Shown here piece after piece: positions 17,303 through 25,977 of a stretch of DNA of 45,914 nucleotides. Position 1 is the first letter of the stretch; every line of letters starts with the position of its first letter. Both the position numbers and the translations under genes were made by a program. Source of the stretch: Chelativorans intermedius (GTDB lineage: Bacteria > Pseudomonadota > Alphaproteobacteria > Rhizobiales > Rhizobiaceae); contig NZ_JAODNW010000026.1 in NCBI RefSeq assembly GCF_025398255.1, positions 1-45,914 on the forward strand, in the 5' to 3' direction. The notes under the pieces are model-generated. The model worked only from the letters and a program-made list of their open reading frames with translations, was not told the origin of the DNA and did no database searches.

Positions 17303-18569
17303 GCAGGCTGGCAATCTGTGGCGGGCGACCTGTCGCGAGCGGGTTGCCACCCTGCCTCTGGAGGGAGAGCGGGAGGCCGATCTTCTCGTCATCGGCGGCG
17401 GCTTTACCGGCTGCGCAGCCGCCCTGCGCGCCGCCGAGGCGGGCGCGCGTGTGATCCTGCTTGAAGGTGAGGAGATCGGCAACGGCGGTTCGGGCCGCAA
17501 TGTGGGGCTTGTCAATGCCGGTTTGTGGTTGCCGCCCGACGACATCGAAAGGGCCATGGGCAGCCAGGCGGGCAGCCGGCTCATCGAGATCCTCTCGGAG
17601 GCGCCGCAACTGGTCTTCACGCTGATCGAGAAGCATGACATCGCCTGCGAGGCGGTGCGCAAGGGCACGCTGCACCTGGCCCATTCGCGCGCCGGCTTGA
17701 AGCAGCTTGAAGCCCGGCTTGGCCAGATGCGCGCGCGCGGCGCCCCGGTGAGCCTCCTGTCAGCAGAGGAGACGCGCCGGCGCACGGGCACCGGCGCCTT
17801 CTACGGCGCGCTGTATGATCCGCGTGCCGGAACGGTCCAGCCCCTTGCCTATTGCCGCGGTCTGGCCCGCGCGGCCGCCGCGGCCGGCGCGAGCCTGCAT
17901 GAACGCAGCCCCGTGCTTGCCGTGGAGCGGGCAGACGCCGGCTGGACCGCGCACACCCCGCTCGGGCGCGTGCGCGCACAGGCCCTGCTTCTGGCGAGCA
18001 ACGGGTATCACATGGCAGGCATGGGTCTGCCCGCGCCGCAAAGCGTGCCGCTCCATTTCTTTCAGATGGCGACCGAACCGCTCGAAGAAGCGCGTCGCGC
18101 CAGCATCCTGCCGGGGGGCGAGGGGTGTTGGGATACGGCGCTGGTCATGTCCTCCTTCCGCACCGACGCGATGGGGCGGCTGATCGTCGGCGGGGTGGGC
18201 AATCTCGAACATGCCGCTTCGCAGGTGCACCGCGCCTGGGCGGCGCGGAAGCTGGCGCGCCTGTTTCCGGCGCTTGCCGGAACGCGGCTTTCCTATGCCT
18301 GGCACGGGCGCATCGCCATGACGAGCGATCACATTCCGAAGATCCTGACGATCGGTCCTCGCGCGCTTGCCTGCTTCGGCTATTCGGGTCGTGGCATTGC
18401 GCCAGGAACGATGTTCGGCACGCGGGCTGCCGAAGCACTGCTTGCGGGCGACGAAACCGTTCTGCCCATCGCCCCCGTTGCCGCCCATGCCGAACGCGCG
18501 CTGCGCCTGAGGGCAGCCTACTACGAATCCGGCGCCCTGATCACCCATGCAGCGGCCGCCAGACTTTAG
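17292..18569 (+). CDS. amaA: FAD-dependent amine oxidoreductase (DAO family), probable L-pipecolate oxidase
   Basis: This protein of about 425 residues has an N-terminal FAD-binding loop VIGGGFTGCAAALRAAEAGA and the family GNGGSGRNVGLVNAG that follows. The substrate domain and a second FAD contact (ACFGYSGRGIAPGTMFG) come later. In the pathway it would oxidise L-pipecolate to piperideine-6-carboxylate, the substrate of AmaB. The best start is TTG at 17292, inside the end of amaB, with AAGGGG 6-7 bases upstream; no ATG or GTG fits better. The operon ends here with a large hairpin. Other members oxidise putrescine conjugates or glycine derivatives, so the substrate is inferred from the cluster. 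Confidence 0.8.
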   Translation: MTSEQAGNLWRATCRERVATLPLEGEREADLLVIGGGFTGCAAALRAAEAGARVILLEGEEIGNGGSGRNVGLVNAGLWLPPDDIERAMGSQAGSRLIEILSEAPQLVFTLIEKHDIACEAVRKGTLHLAHSRAGLKQLEARLGQMRARGAPVSLLSAEETRRRTGTGAFYGALYDPRAGTVQPLAYCRGLARAAAAAGASLHERSPVLAVERADAGWTAHTPLGRVRAQALLLASNGYHMAGMGLPAPQSVPLHFFQMATEPLEEARRASILPGGEGCWDTALVMSSFRTDAMGRLIVGGVGNLEHAASQVHRAWAARKLARLFPALAGTRLSYAWHGRIAMTSDHIPKILTIGPRALACFGYSGRGIAPGTMFGTRAAEALLAGDETVLPIAPVAAHAERALRLRAAYYESGALITHAAAARL

Positions 18570-18570
18570 A

Positions 18571-18603
18571 CCGGTTCATCGTTTCATTGAAACGCTGATC
18601 CGG
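18571..18603. repeat. 33-bp imperfect palindrome directly after the lysine operon
   Basis: The core at 18580-18594 is CGTTTCA-T-TGAAACG, with perfect 7-base arms. It is nested in outer matching blocks (TCA/TGA and CCGG/CCGG), so only a few positions in 33 break the symmetry. It begins 2 bases after the amaA stop. A T-run (TTTTT at 18616-18620) follows at a distance, so it could help end transcription, or it could be a dispersed palindromic element. Confidence 0.6.
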
Positions 18604-18636
18604 TCCATCTCTTCGTTTTTGCCGCATTTGTGCGAC

Positions 18637-18656
18637 GCCAGATGATTCCATCTGGC
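18637..18656. repeat. 20-bp hairpin element with perfect 8-base arms
   Basis: The sequence is GCCAGATG-ATTC-CATCTGGC, a perfect stem-loop that lies 33 bases after the larger palindrome. The remaining bases to 18834 show no gene and no other clear feature. Two hairpins so close together suggest a small dispersed intergenic element rather than one terminator. Confidence 0.6.
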
Positions 18657-18834
18657 TGCAAAATACTTCAGCGGCGGCGATGGCCTGGCCGCTGTGCCAG
18701 AAGGCCTGAAGACCGGCCCGCCGATGATCTTTTCGAAGGCGCATGCAGAGCTTCCCCTGAGCGTGCCCGATGAAAGCCTTGGTCTGGCCGTCAGGTGGCG
18801 TGGAGAGGGCGTCGGGCCCGCAAGATGAGCGCGA

Positions 18835-19755
18835 TCAACGCCGAAAACGGCCAAAGGCAGGAGGCAGCCGGCGCACCAGGGGCATTCGGCCGTCGACGGC
18901 GAGCAGGCCGAGGCCGATCAGTGCCATGCCCAGAATATGGCGGGCCAGAAGGGTTTCGTCGAGGAAGGCAACGCCGAGCAGGATGGCGCTTGCCGGGATG
19001 AGGAAGGTGACGAGCAGCAGGTTGGTGGCGCCGGCCGTGGAAAGAATGCGGAAGTAGAGCACATAGGCAAAGGCCGTCGACAGAACCGCCACGCCGGCAA
19101 GGGCGGCGAAGACGGCGGGGCCCGGCATGGGAAGCGTCCACGGGCGGTCCAGCACGGCCATGAGCGGCGCAAGCAGGATGCTCGAAGCCACGAGCTGCCC
19201 TGCTGCCGTGGTCATGGGATCGACCCCCATGCGGCGGAACCGGCGCCCGAATATGCCGGCAAGCGCGTAGGAGACCGCGCCACCCAGACACATCAATTGA
19301 GCGCCCACGCCGACACCGAGCGCTTGGACCGCGTCGCCGCCGATCATGACGGCCACACCGATGAAGCCCGCGGCCACGCCCAGGAGCTTGCCCGTGGTCA
19401 GCTTCTCATCCTCGGTCAGGAAATGCGCGAAGATGACGGTGAAGAGGGGCGTCGATGCATTGAGGATCGATGCGACTCCTGAGGCGATGTGCTGCTGTCC
19501 CCAGACGATGAGCGAAAACGGGATGGCATTGTTGAGAAGACCCATTGCGAAGAAGGCCGCCCAGACAGATCGGCCGGCCGGCAGTCTCCGCCCGGTCATC
19601 CTCAGGAGCAGGACGAGAAGCAGCGCGGCACCGGCAACGCGCGCGACCACGACCGTGAGCACGGGCAGCGCGCCGAGCGCCACGGCGTTGAAGAAGAACG
19701 ACCCGCCCCACACGGCAGAAAGGGCAATCAGCATGGCCCATTCGCGCGTCGTCAT
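18835..19755 (-). CDS. EamA/DMT-superfamily transporter
   Basis: This is a membrane protein of 306 residues with about ten transmembrane segments in two repeated EamA halves. The first half has the family sequence LSAVWGGSFFFNAVALG and GLLNNAIPFSLIVWGQQHI; the second has YALAGIFGRRFRR and FLIPASAILLGVAFLDE. Such proteins export amino acids or metabolites. The ATG at 19755 is chosen because the hydrophobic family start follows at once; a reading from 19809 adds 18 unlikely residues. The substrate is unknown. It converges on the lysine operon, so export of a lysine-related compound is possible but unsupported. Confidence 0.85.
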   Translation of the reverse strand: MTTREWAMLIALSAVWGGSFFFNAVALGALPVLTVVVARVAGAALLLVLLLRMTGRRLPAGRSVWAAFFAMGLLNNAIPFSLIVWGQQHIASGVASILNASTPLFTVIFAHFLTEDEKLTTGKLLGVAAGFIGVAVMIGGDAVQALGVGVGAQLMCLGGAVSYALAGIFGRRFRRMGVDPMTTAAGQLVASSILLAPLMAVLDRPWTLPMPGPAVFAALAGVAVLSTAFAYVLYFRILSTAGATNLLLVTFLIPASAILLGVAFLDETLLARHILGMALIGLGLLAVDGRMPLVRRLPPAFGRFRR

Positions 19756-20104
19756 GGGGCGAGGAGAGCAATGGGAAGACGGCATTCGCAAGTCCCGGGC
19801 GGTCGGCAAGGTTCTTGCGGCAGCGATGCTATCGTTCGTTGCGGCTTTCCACCCGTTTCTTGCGCTTGGCCTTCCCCGTCCGATGGGTGAAAGCCCCGGT
19901 CCCGGACATCCGCCTTGTCGCCATCATTCACGCGGCACTCGAAACTTGCTGCCATCGCTCCCGCTTTGCGCCGCACGCAGTCTGCGGGACAATGGGCCGC
20001 GGGCGGCGGGGCGACGGGGATTTCAAATGGAGGTGGCACCGATGGGCGGTTTGGGTTAGGAAACCGGCCAGTTTGCCGACCGGGGAGCAGGATGTCCGCA
20101 GCCC
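19756..20104. other. Intergenic region without a recognised gene
   Basis: This roughly 350-base stretch separates the divergent transporter and nspC genes. I see no convincing coding frame, RNA gene or operator. It should hold both promoters, but no strong -35/-10 pair was found. GGGGAGCAGGA before 20105 offers a ribosome-binding site for nspC. Confidence 0.5.
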
Positions 20105-21202
20105 ATGATTGAGACGCCGTACTATCTGATCGACAAGGCCAAGCTTCTGCGCAACATGGAAAAGGTTGCCTATGTGCGCGAGCGGTCGGGCGCCAGGGCG
20201 CTGCTGGCGCTGAAATGCTTTGCCACCTGGTCGGTCTTCGATCTGATGCGCGACTACATGGACGGCACCACCTCTTCCTCTCTCAACGAGGTGCGGCTCG
20301 GCCGCGAGCGTTTCGGCAAGGAGACCCATGCCTACAGCGTGGCCTATGCCGACTACGAGATCGATGCGGTGATCGGCCATGCCGACAAGATCATCTTCAA
20401 CTCGATCGGCCAGCTCGAGCGCTATGCCGACAAGGCGTCCGGCATTGCCTGCGGACTGCGCCTCAACCCGCGCGTCAGTGCCTCGGGCTTCGATCTTGCC
20501 GATCCTGCCCGTCCCTTCTCCCGACTGGGGGAGTGGGATATCGAGAAGGTCGAGAAGGTGATGGACCGCATCACGGGGTTCATGATCCACAATCAGTGCG
20601 AGAACGAGGATTTCGCGCTCTTCGACCGCATTCTGGGGCAGATCGAGGATCGTTTCGGCGCGCTTTTTTCGAGGGTCGAGTGGATAAGCCTTGGCGGCGG
20701 CATCCATTTCACCGGCGAGAATTATCCCCTCGATGCCTTCTGCGCCCGGCTGAAAGCCTTTTCCGAAAGATATGGCGTGACGGTTTATCTGGAGCCTGGA
20801 GAGGCGTCGATCACCAACACCACCACGTTGGAGACGACCGTGCTCGACACGCTCTACAACGGCAAGCACCTTGCCATCGTGGACAGCTCGATCGAGGCGC
20901 ACATGCTCGATCTCCTCGTCTATCGCGAGAGCGCCAAGGTGTTGCCAAACGCAGGGCCGCACCGGTATCTGGTCTGCGGCAAGTCCTGCCTTGCCGGGGA
21001 TATTTTCGGAGAGTTCGATTTCGAACGGGAGCTGAAGGTGGGCGACCGCATCTCCTTCCAGGATGCAGCGGGCTACACCATGGTGAAGAAGAACTGGTTC
21101 AACGGTGTGAAGATGCCGGCAATCGCCGTGCGCGAGCTCGATGGCAGCATTCGCACGGTGCGCGCGTTCACCTATGCCGACTATGAAGGCAGCCTCTCCT
21201 GA
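20105..21202 (+). CDS. nspC: Carboxynorspermidine/carboxyspermidine decarboxylase
   Basis: This 365-residue PLP enzyme of the alanine-racemase-fold decarboxylases removes CO2 from carboxyspermidine or carboxynorspermidine to give the polyamine. The PLP Lys is in LLALKCFATW (Lys37). EWISLGGGIHFTGENYP binds the phosphate, and CGKSCLAGDIFGEF carries the substrate-site Cys and Asp. The family-typical opening ETPYYLID is at the N-terminus. The partner dehydrogenase lies 40 bases downstream, giving the complete two-step route from aspartate semialdehyde and a diamine. Whether the product is spermidine or norspermidine cannot be read here. Confidence 0.9.
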   Translation: MIETPYYLIDKAKLLRNMEKVAYVRERSGARALLALKCFATWSVFDLMRDYMDGTTSSSLNEVRLGRERFGKETHAYSVAYADYEIDAVIGHADKIIFNSIGQLERYADKASGIACGLRLNPRVSASGFDLADPARPFSRLGEWDIEKVEKVMDRITGFMIHNQCENEDFALFDRILGQIEDRFGALFSRVEWISLGGGIHFTGENYPLDAFCARLKAFSERYGVTVYLEPGEASITNTTTLETTVLDTLYNGKHLAIVDSSIEAHMLDLLVYRESAKVLPNAGPHRYLVCGKSCLAGDIFGEFDFERELKVGDRISFQDAAGYTMVKKNWFNGVKMPAIAVRELDGSIRTVRAFTYADYEGSLS

Positions 21203-21242
21203 GAAGACGTGAACCACTGGGTAGAAGGAGATATTCCGAAAG

Positions 21243-22481
21243 ATGAAGAAGAATGTGCTCATCGTTGGCGCCGGCGGCGTCGCTCAGGTGGTCGCGCACA
21301 AATGCGCGCAGAACAATGATGTTCTCGGCGACATCCACATCGCCTCGCGCACGAAATCGAAATGCGATGCGATCGTCGAGAGCGTGCACGAGAAGAAGGC
21401 GATGAAGCAGCCGGGCGTTCTCGAGGCACATGCCCTGAACGCGCTCGACATCGAGGCGACCAGGGATCTCATCCGCAACACCGGGGCGCAGATCGTCATC
21501 AATGTCGGCTCAGCCTTCATCAACATGTCGGTGCTGCGCGCCTGCATGGACACAGGCGCGGCCTATATCGACACGGCCATCCACGAGGAGCCGGAGAAGG
21601 TCTGCGAGACGCCGCCCTGGTACGGCAATTACGAGTGGAAGCGTGCCGATGAATGTGCGCAGAAGGGGATCACCGCCATCCTTGGAGCGGGCTTCGATCC
21701 GGGTGTCGTGAATGCCTATGCGCGGCTGGCCAAGGACGAATATCTGGACACGGTGAGCGATGTCGACATCGTCGATGTCAATGCCGGCAGCCATGGGAAG
21801 TACTTCGCCACCAATTTCGACCCGGAGATCAACTTCCGCGAGTTCACCGGCGTCGTCTATTCATGGCAGAACGGCCAGTGGCAGAAGAACCGGATGTTCG
21901 AGATCGGCAAGGAGTTCGACCTGCCGGTGGTCGGCAAGCGCAAGGCCTATCTCTGTGGGCATGACGAGATCCATTCGCTCTACAAGAACATGGATGGCGC
22001 CAATGTCCGCTTCTGGATGGGCTTCTCCGACCACTACATCAATGTCTTCACGGTCTTGAAGAGCATCGGCCTCTTGTCCGAGCATCCGGTGCGCACGGCG
22101 GAAGGGCAGGAGGTGGTGCCCCTCAAGGTGGTCAAGGCCTGCCTGCCAGACCCGGCGTCGCTGGCGCCCGAATACGAGGGCAAGACCTGCATCGGCGACT
22201 TCGTCAGAGGCGTCAAGGACGGCAGGGAGCACGAGGTCTTCATCTATAACATTTCCGATCACAAGGAGGCGTTCAAGGAGGTAGGCAGCCAGGGCATCTC
22301 CTATACGGCGGGCGTGCCGCCGGTTGCGGCCGCCATGCTGATCGCCAGCGGCGAGTGGGACGTGAAGAAGATGGCGAATGTGGAGGAGCTGCCGCCGAAA
22401 CCGTTCCTGCGCGTCCTCAACAGGATCGGCCTGCCGACGCGCATCAGGGACGCCGAAGGCGACCGGGATCTGGTGCTCTGA
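21243..22481 (+). CDS. Carboxynorspermidine/carboxyspermidine synthase (saccharopine dehydrogenase family)
   Basis: This 412-residue NADPH-dependent reductive condensation enzyme couples aspartate semialdehyde with putrescine or diaminopropane. The Rossmann loop VGAGGVAQVVAHK is at residues 8-20, and the family stretches ILGAGFDPGVVNAYARL and DVNAGSHGKYFATNFDPE follow. The C-terminus FLRVLNRIGLPTRI is typical. A GAAGGAGAT ribosome-binding site precedes the ATG. It forms an operon with nspC and is followed by a strong terminator. Saccharopine dehydrogenase itself is a possible alternative given the lysine operon nearby, but pairing with nspC makes the polyamine role far more likely. Confidence 0.88.
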   Translation: MKKNVLIVGAGGVAQVVAHKCAQNNDVLGDIHIASRTKSKCDAIVESVHEKKAMKQPGVLEAHALNALDIEATRDLIRNTGAQIVINVGSAFINMSVLRACMDTGAAYIDTAIHEEPEKVCETPPWYGNYEWKRADECAQKGITAILGAGFDPGVVNAYARLAKDEYLDTVSDVDIVDVNAGSHGKYFATNFDPEINFREFTGVVYSWQNGQWQKNRMFEIGKEFDLPVVGKRKAYLCGHDEIHSLYKNMDGANVRFWMGFSDHYINVFTVLKSIGLLSEHPVRTAEGQEVVPLKVVKACLPDPASLAPEYEGKTCIGDFVRGVKDGREHEVFIYNISDHKEAFKEVGSQGISYTAGVPPVAAAMLIASGEWDVKKMANVEELPPKPFLRVLNRIGLPTRIRDAEGDRDLVL

Positions 22482-22522
22482 CAGCCGCCCGGCGACGCGC
22501 CAGCGCCCGTTTGTGAACGATC

Positions 22523-22554
22523 AGCCCCGCCGGTTTCGTTTCGGCGGGGCTTTG
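22523..22554 (+). terminator. Rho-independent terminator after the polyamine operon
   Basis: A 10-base-pair stem, AGCCCCGCCG with CGGCGGGGCT, encloses a 9-base loop and is followed by TTTGT. It begins about 40 bases after the stop at 22481. Because the next gene ends from the other side at 22610, it may serve both directions. Confidence 0.85.
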
Positions 22555-22609
22555 TCGTGCCGCAAAGGAAGACAGCATGCGGAGCATGCTTGTCTCCCAG
22601 ACGAATGAC

Positions 22610-23572
22610 TCAGTACGTTACGGTAACGACAACGGTATCGGTGTAAACACCGGCCGACGGTGTTGCCTGGGGGCGCACGCGACCGTAGACCGGCAGGTAC
22701 CGGGTCTGCCCGTTCCCGCTTCCTGGCATGGTGCTGCCGGGCGTTGATGCGTCGCCCCATGGCTGGCTGCGTGCGGGATCCTTGTAAAGGCCGTAGGTGA
22801 CCGTTTCCTTTCCTTTGAACATCTTGCGCGCTGTCGGCGTTCCGTTGGACAAGCCACCACTCAGCGAGACGGTGTAAGATGTGTTCGGTGTGCAGGTTAC
22901 GGCGACCTGTCCTGTCGCATCGACCGCGGAAGAGAGGACGCCACGCGCGCCAAAGTCGACATCCTTTGTTGCAATGAGACAGTTTGGAGCAACTGTTGCC
23001 GTCACAAGGAAGTTTGGGTGGACCATTGATCCTGTCACCGCGCCGTAACAGCTTGAGGGAGCGTATCTGTAGAGAAATGTGGCGTGGGTGCCGGAAAAGG
23101 TCGACAAATAGGAACCTGTTGCCGCCGTGGTTTGGCCGCCGAACACTTCGCCGTATATCTGTCGTGAAATGCTCCCGCGGCCGGAAGCATCCAAAGTGAG
23201 ATTCATTTCCGGAGGCTTGGGGGAATATGGCCACAAATAGGATCCCCAGGGTATCAGGCGCGCAGGGTCGGAGTACAGTTGATATTCCAGGATATTCGCG
23301 CTGTTGTTCATACTCCGTGTGGTTGGTTTTGCCCCACCGGTGCCGCTGCCGAGGTTTGGGCAGATCACGACTTCCCGGTTTGGCAATCCATTGCAGCTGG
23401 CCCGCAGATTCGCACTGGTTCTCGCTGGCGCGCCAGACAAGCTGTCGACCGTTCCGAAATTGAGGTTATTGATGCTGAAGCTGCAACTCAGGGCTTGAGC
23501 CAGGCTCGGCTGCGCCGCCGCCAGAAGCGCGACAGTCACGCATGCCAGGGCCGATGCCAGTGTCAAACGCAT
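22610..23572 (-). CDS. Two-domain spore-coat-U (SCPU) family secreted protein, probable pilus tip subunit
   Basis: This protein of about 320 residues has a signal peptide (MRLTLASALACVTVALLAAAQPSLAQA) and two SCPU domains. The N-terminal domain spans about 30-170 (CSFSINNLNFGTVD) and the C-terminal one about 175-320 (CLIATKDVDFGARGVLSS, ending in VYTDTVVVTVTY). Conserved cysteine pairs suit disulfides formed in the periplasm. The last domain has the usual donor-strand subunit end. As last gene of the chaperone-usher operon, with two domains, it resembles the CsuE-type tip adhesin of archaic pili. The start at 23572 overlaps the usher end; an upstream start at 23635 would put residues before the signal peptide. 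Confidence 0.85.
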   Translation of the reverse strand: MRLTLASALACVTVALLAAAQPSLAQALSCSFSINNLNFGTVDSLSGAPARTSANLRASCNGLPNREVVICPNLGSGTGGAKPTTRSMNNSANILEYQLYSDPARLIPWGSYLWPYSPKPPEMNLTLDASGRGSISRQIYGEVFGGQTTAATGSYLSTFSGTHATFLYRYAPSSCYGAVTGSMVHPNFLVTATVAPNCLIATKDVDFGARGVLSSAVDATGQVAVTCTPNTSYTVSLSGGLSNGTPTARKMFKGKETVTYGLYKDPARSQPWGDASTPGSTMPGSGNGQTRYLPVYGRVRPQATPSAGVYTDTVVVTVTY

Positions 23573-25977
23573 GGGACATCCTCCACGACGACCTGCTGTC
23601 CGCGAACAGCCTGAAATTCGAAACGGGCGCTGCATGTGGTGCCATCGAGCCGATCGATTTCAACCGCGTTCTGCGCCAGGAGCTGGCGGAGGTAGGCCTC
23701 GCCGTCATAGCCGATCACGAACTCGCCGCCCGACCCGGTCAACAGGTGTCCCTGGACGCCGGCCTCCAGCGGATTGCCGCGGCCGTCAACGAAACGGACC
23801 AATGCTGCGCTTGGGCTGGTGTCGACTCCGAAATCCGCGACCACGCCACTGCGATCGGCGGGAACGACGACCTGAGTGGTGGAAGCGATGTCGGTATCCA
23901 CCGGGAGATTGCTCGGGTCGATCGAGATGGTGTTGGGCTCGTAGGCGTTGAGCCCCGGAACGAGGATGCGGCCGTGCCGGTCGGTCTTGCCCACGTGCCG
24001 GTTCTGGTGCAGAACCTCAACGTTCGGTGCGCCGACATCGACGACGGCAAAGGCGTCATCAATGCGATTGGACGCAAAGACGCCACCGCCAGCGAGAACG
24101 AGCGCGCCATCGAGCTGGCCTGTCGCCCTCAAACCCTGTCCGATCTGCTGAACGCCAACTTCCATCCGAGCAACCGGCGCGCGATAGCTGACGGCAACCG
24201 ACCTGTCGGGCGTCGTTCCTTCCGAGCTGTGGAGGCGCCATGCGACGCTTCCGTTCTCAAGGCGTTCGGAGCGGGCGACGTCGGTCACCAGGCGTGTTCC
24301 GTTTCTGCCGTGATCAAGCGCGGTGGTTGCCGAAATGTCTCCTCCCAGCGGAACCGAGATGCCGGCGAAGAGACCGAAGCCGCCATGGCTCCCGAAGTCC
24401 TTGAATCCGGTTGAAAAGAACGTGCTTCGCTCGAAGAGCTGCTGGCTGTAGGAGATCCCGGCAATCCGGCTTGTGTCACCGTTTGCGTATTCGAGGTTGG
24501 TAAATAGAAGGGAGAGACTCGATGCTTCGAACGGTGTGGGAACGCTGAGCGTTACCTGATCGAGCGTCCGTGGAACACCCGCATGGAAGGACTTTGGCGC
24601 GTTTCTGCCGGTATTCGGGATAGCGGTGATCGAGCCGATGTCTTCGTATTGGCCGAAGGTTCTTTGGGTTCGACCGAAGAGCGACCACCGCTCGAGCTGC
24701 AGCTCGAGCGAAGCATTGATGAGAGAACCGGTTTCACCATTGTATTCGCTGGCCGCTGCCGCAAATGATCCCACACCAAAGGAACCGAGCGGGAATGCCA
24801 CACCGAGCCCACCGTTGTGCAAATCGGTTCCGCCTTCGACGTGTCCCTCAAGCGTAAGCCAATCTGTCAGGCCGTAGCGGGCAGTGGCTGCGCCCATCAG
24901 CCGGCCATCGTAATCGTCGGACTCGATGCCGAAATTGCGGCGCGGGTATCCGAGTTCGGTTGAAAAATCGAGCAGACCTTCCCGGAGCAGTCTACTGGAA
25001 GCGTAGAACGGAAGGTCGGCGACCGTTTCCTGACCCAGGCTGTCTCTGAGGACAACACGCGCTTCGCCGGCGCCTGCGGTGACCGGGAGGTTGTCGATCC
25101 GGAATGGTCCGGGTGCAAGGTCACCGCTATAGGCGCGAGTGTTGTGCGAATAGATCTCGACTGTGGAGGGCACCGCCGCAGTGCCCGAGAATGATGGCAG
25201 GGGCATCGTCACGAGGTCGGGCCGAAGTGCGAAGTTGCGCTGCACCTGAAATCCGCCGAGATAGACCGGCCGCGTCCAGGGCAGGCCGCCGGAAATGAGA
25301 TCCCCGCCGCGATAGGTTATGAGACTTTCTGGATCGGAATAGCTCCAGCTCGTATTCAGGCGGGTGAAACGATCCCATGGACTATTGCTGTAGTTTGTCG
25401 TGAAGGACTGGCTGATCGTTCCAAAGGGGCTGAAGAGGCGGGCATCATAACTGCCCGCAAGGCCCTGAAACAACTTGACGTTCTGATCCACCAGCGAATT
25501 GGTGCTCGCAAGGAGCGAGTAGTTGAGAACGGCGCCAAAGCTGGACTGTGGCTTGACATCGACGGTTGAGCCGGCGCCGCCAGCATCGATCGATCTGGGC
25601 ACACGCGCCTCGTCGGTCGATGTGACGAAGAGCCTTTGGGTCGGCTCATCGATGCGCACGCCCACGTTGGGCAACGCGTCGAGGCGAACCAGCCCTTCGG
25701 CTGTTCGGGCCGAATCCGTGGCTCTCAGGCCCACCTCCCGCAGTTCCTCGACAGTCGCGACGAGGGTGCCATCGGCCAGTTGTGTGAATTTTCCGATGAG
25801 CCCGGTGGAAACGTCATTGATATAGACCTCAAGATAGAGGTCCCGCGGCGCCGCCGGGGAGACATTGGGTTCAGCAGCGGCGCTGCTTGTTCCTCGCATG
25901 CCCCCCGAGATTGCCGCGAATAGCGCAACGCCCAGGACGCCTGCGATCCTAGCGCCGGACGATCGAGATGTTCGCAT
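23563..25977 (-). CDS. Outer-membrane fimbrial usher (archaic chaperone-usher pathway)
   Basis: This 804-residue usher forms the outer-membrane pore that assembles pilus subunits. A signal-like start (IAGVLGVALFAAISGG) is followed by the N-terminal chaperone-binding domain (LYLEVYINDVSTGLIGKF). A long beta-barrel stretch has repeated GDLISGGLPW and GYPRRNFG type strands, and the C-terminal domains are GRNGT to GLNAYEPNTISIDP and beyond. It overlaps the chaperone gene by 29 bases and the tip gene by 10. Length and style fit the CsuD-like sigma/archaic class rather than FimD. Confidence 0.9.
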   Translation of the reverse strand: MRTSRSSGARIAGVLGVALFAAISGGMRGTSSAAAEPNVSPAAPRDLYLEVYINDVSTGLIGKFTQLADGTLVATVEELREVGLRATDSARTAEGLVRLDALPNVGVRIDEPTQRLFVTSTDEARVPRSIDAGGAGSTVDVKPQSSFGAVLNYSLLASTNSLVDQNVKLFQGLAGSYDARLFSPFGTISQSFTTNYSNSPWDRFTRLNTSWSYSDPESLITYRGGDLISGGLPWTRPVYLGGFQVQRNFALRPDLVTMPLPSFSGTAAVPSTVEIYSHNTRAYSGDLAPGPFRIDNLPVTAGAGEARVVLRDSLGQETVADLPFYASSRLLREGLLDFSTELGYPRRNFGIESDDYDGRLMGAATARYGLTDWLTLEGHVEGGTDLHNGGLGVAFPLGSFGVGSFAAAASEYNGETGSLINASLELQLERWSLFGRTQRTFGQYEDIGSITAIPNTGRNAPKSFHAGVPRTLDQVTLSVPTPFEASSLSLLFTNLEYANGDTSRIAGISYSQQLFERSTFFSTGFKDFGSHGGFGLFAGISVPLGGDISATTALDHGRNGTRLVTDVARSERLENGSVAWRLHSSEGTTPDRSVAVSYRAPVARMEVGVQQIGQGLRATGQLDGALVLAGGGVFASNRIDDAFAVVDVGAPNVEVLHQNRHVGKTDRHGRILVPGLNAYEPNTISIDPSNLPVDTDIASTTQVVVPADRSGVVADFGVDTSPSAALVRFVDGRGNPLEAGVQGHLLTGSGGEFVIGYDGEAYLRQLLAQNAVEIDRLDGTTCSARFEFQAVRGQQVVVEDVPCV

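Noticed and set aside
15464-17791. 775-codon minus-strand open frame opposite amaB
   Set aside because: The high GC and third-position bias of amaB keep the opposite frame open. The plus-strand protein has full ALDH7 motifs.
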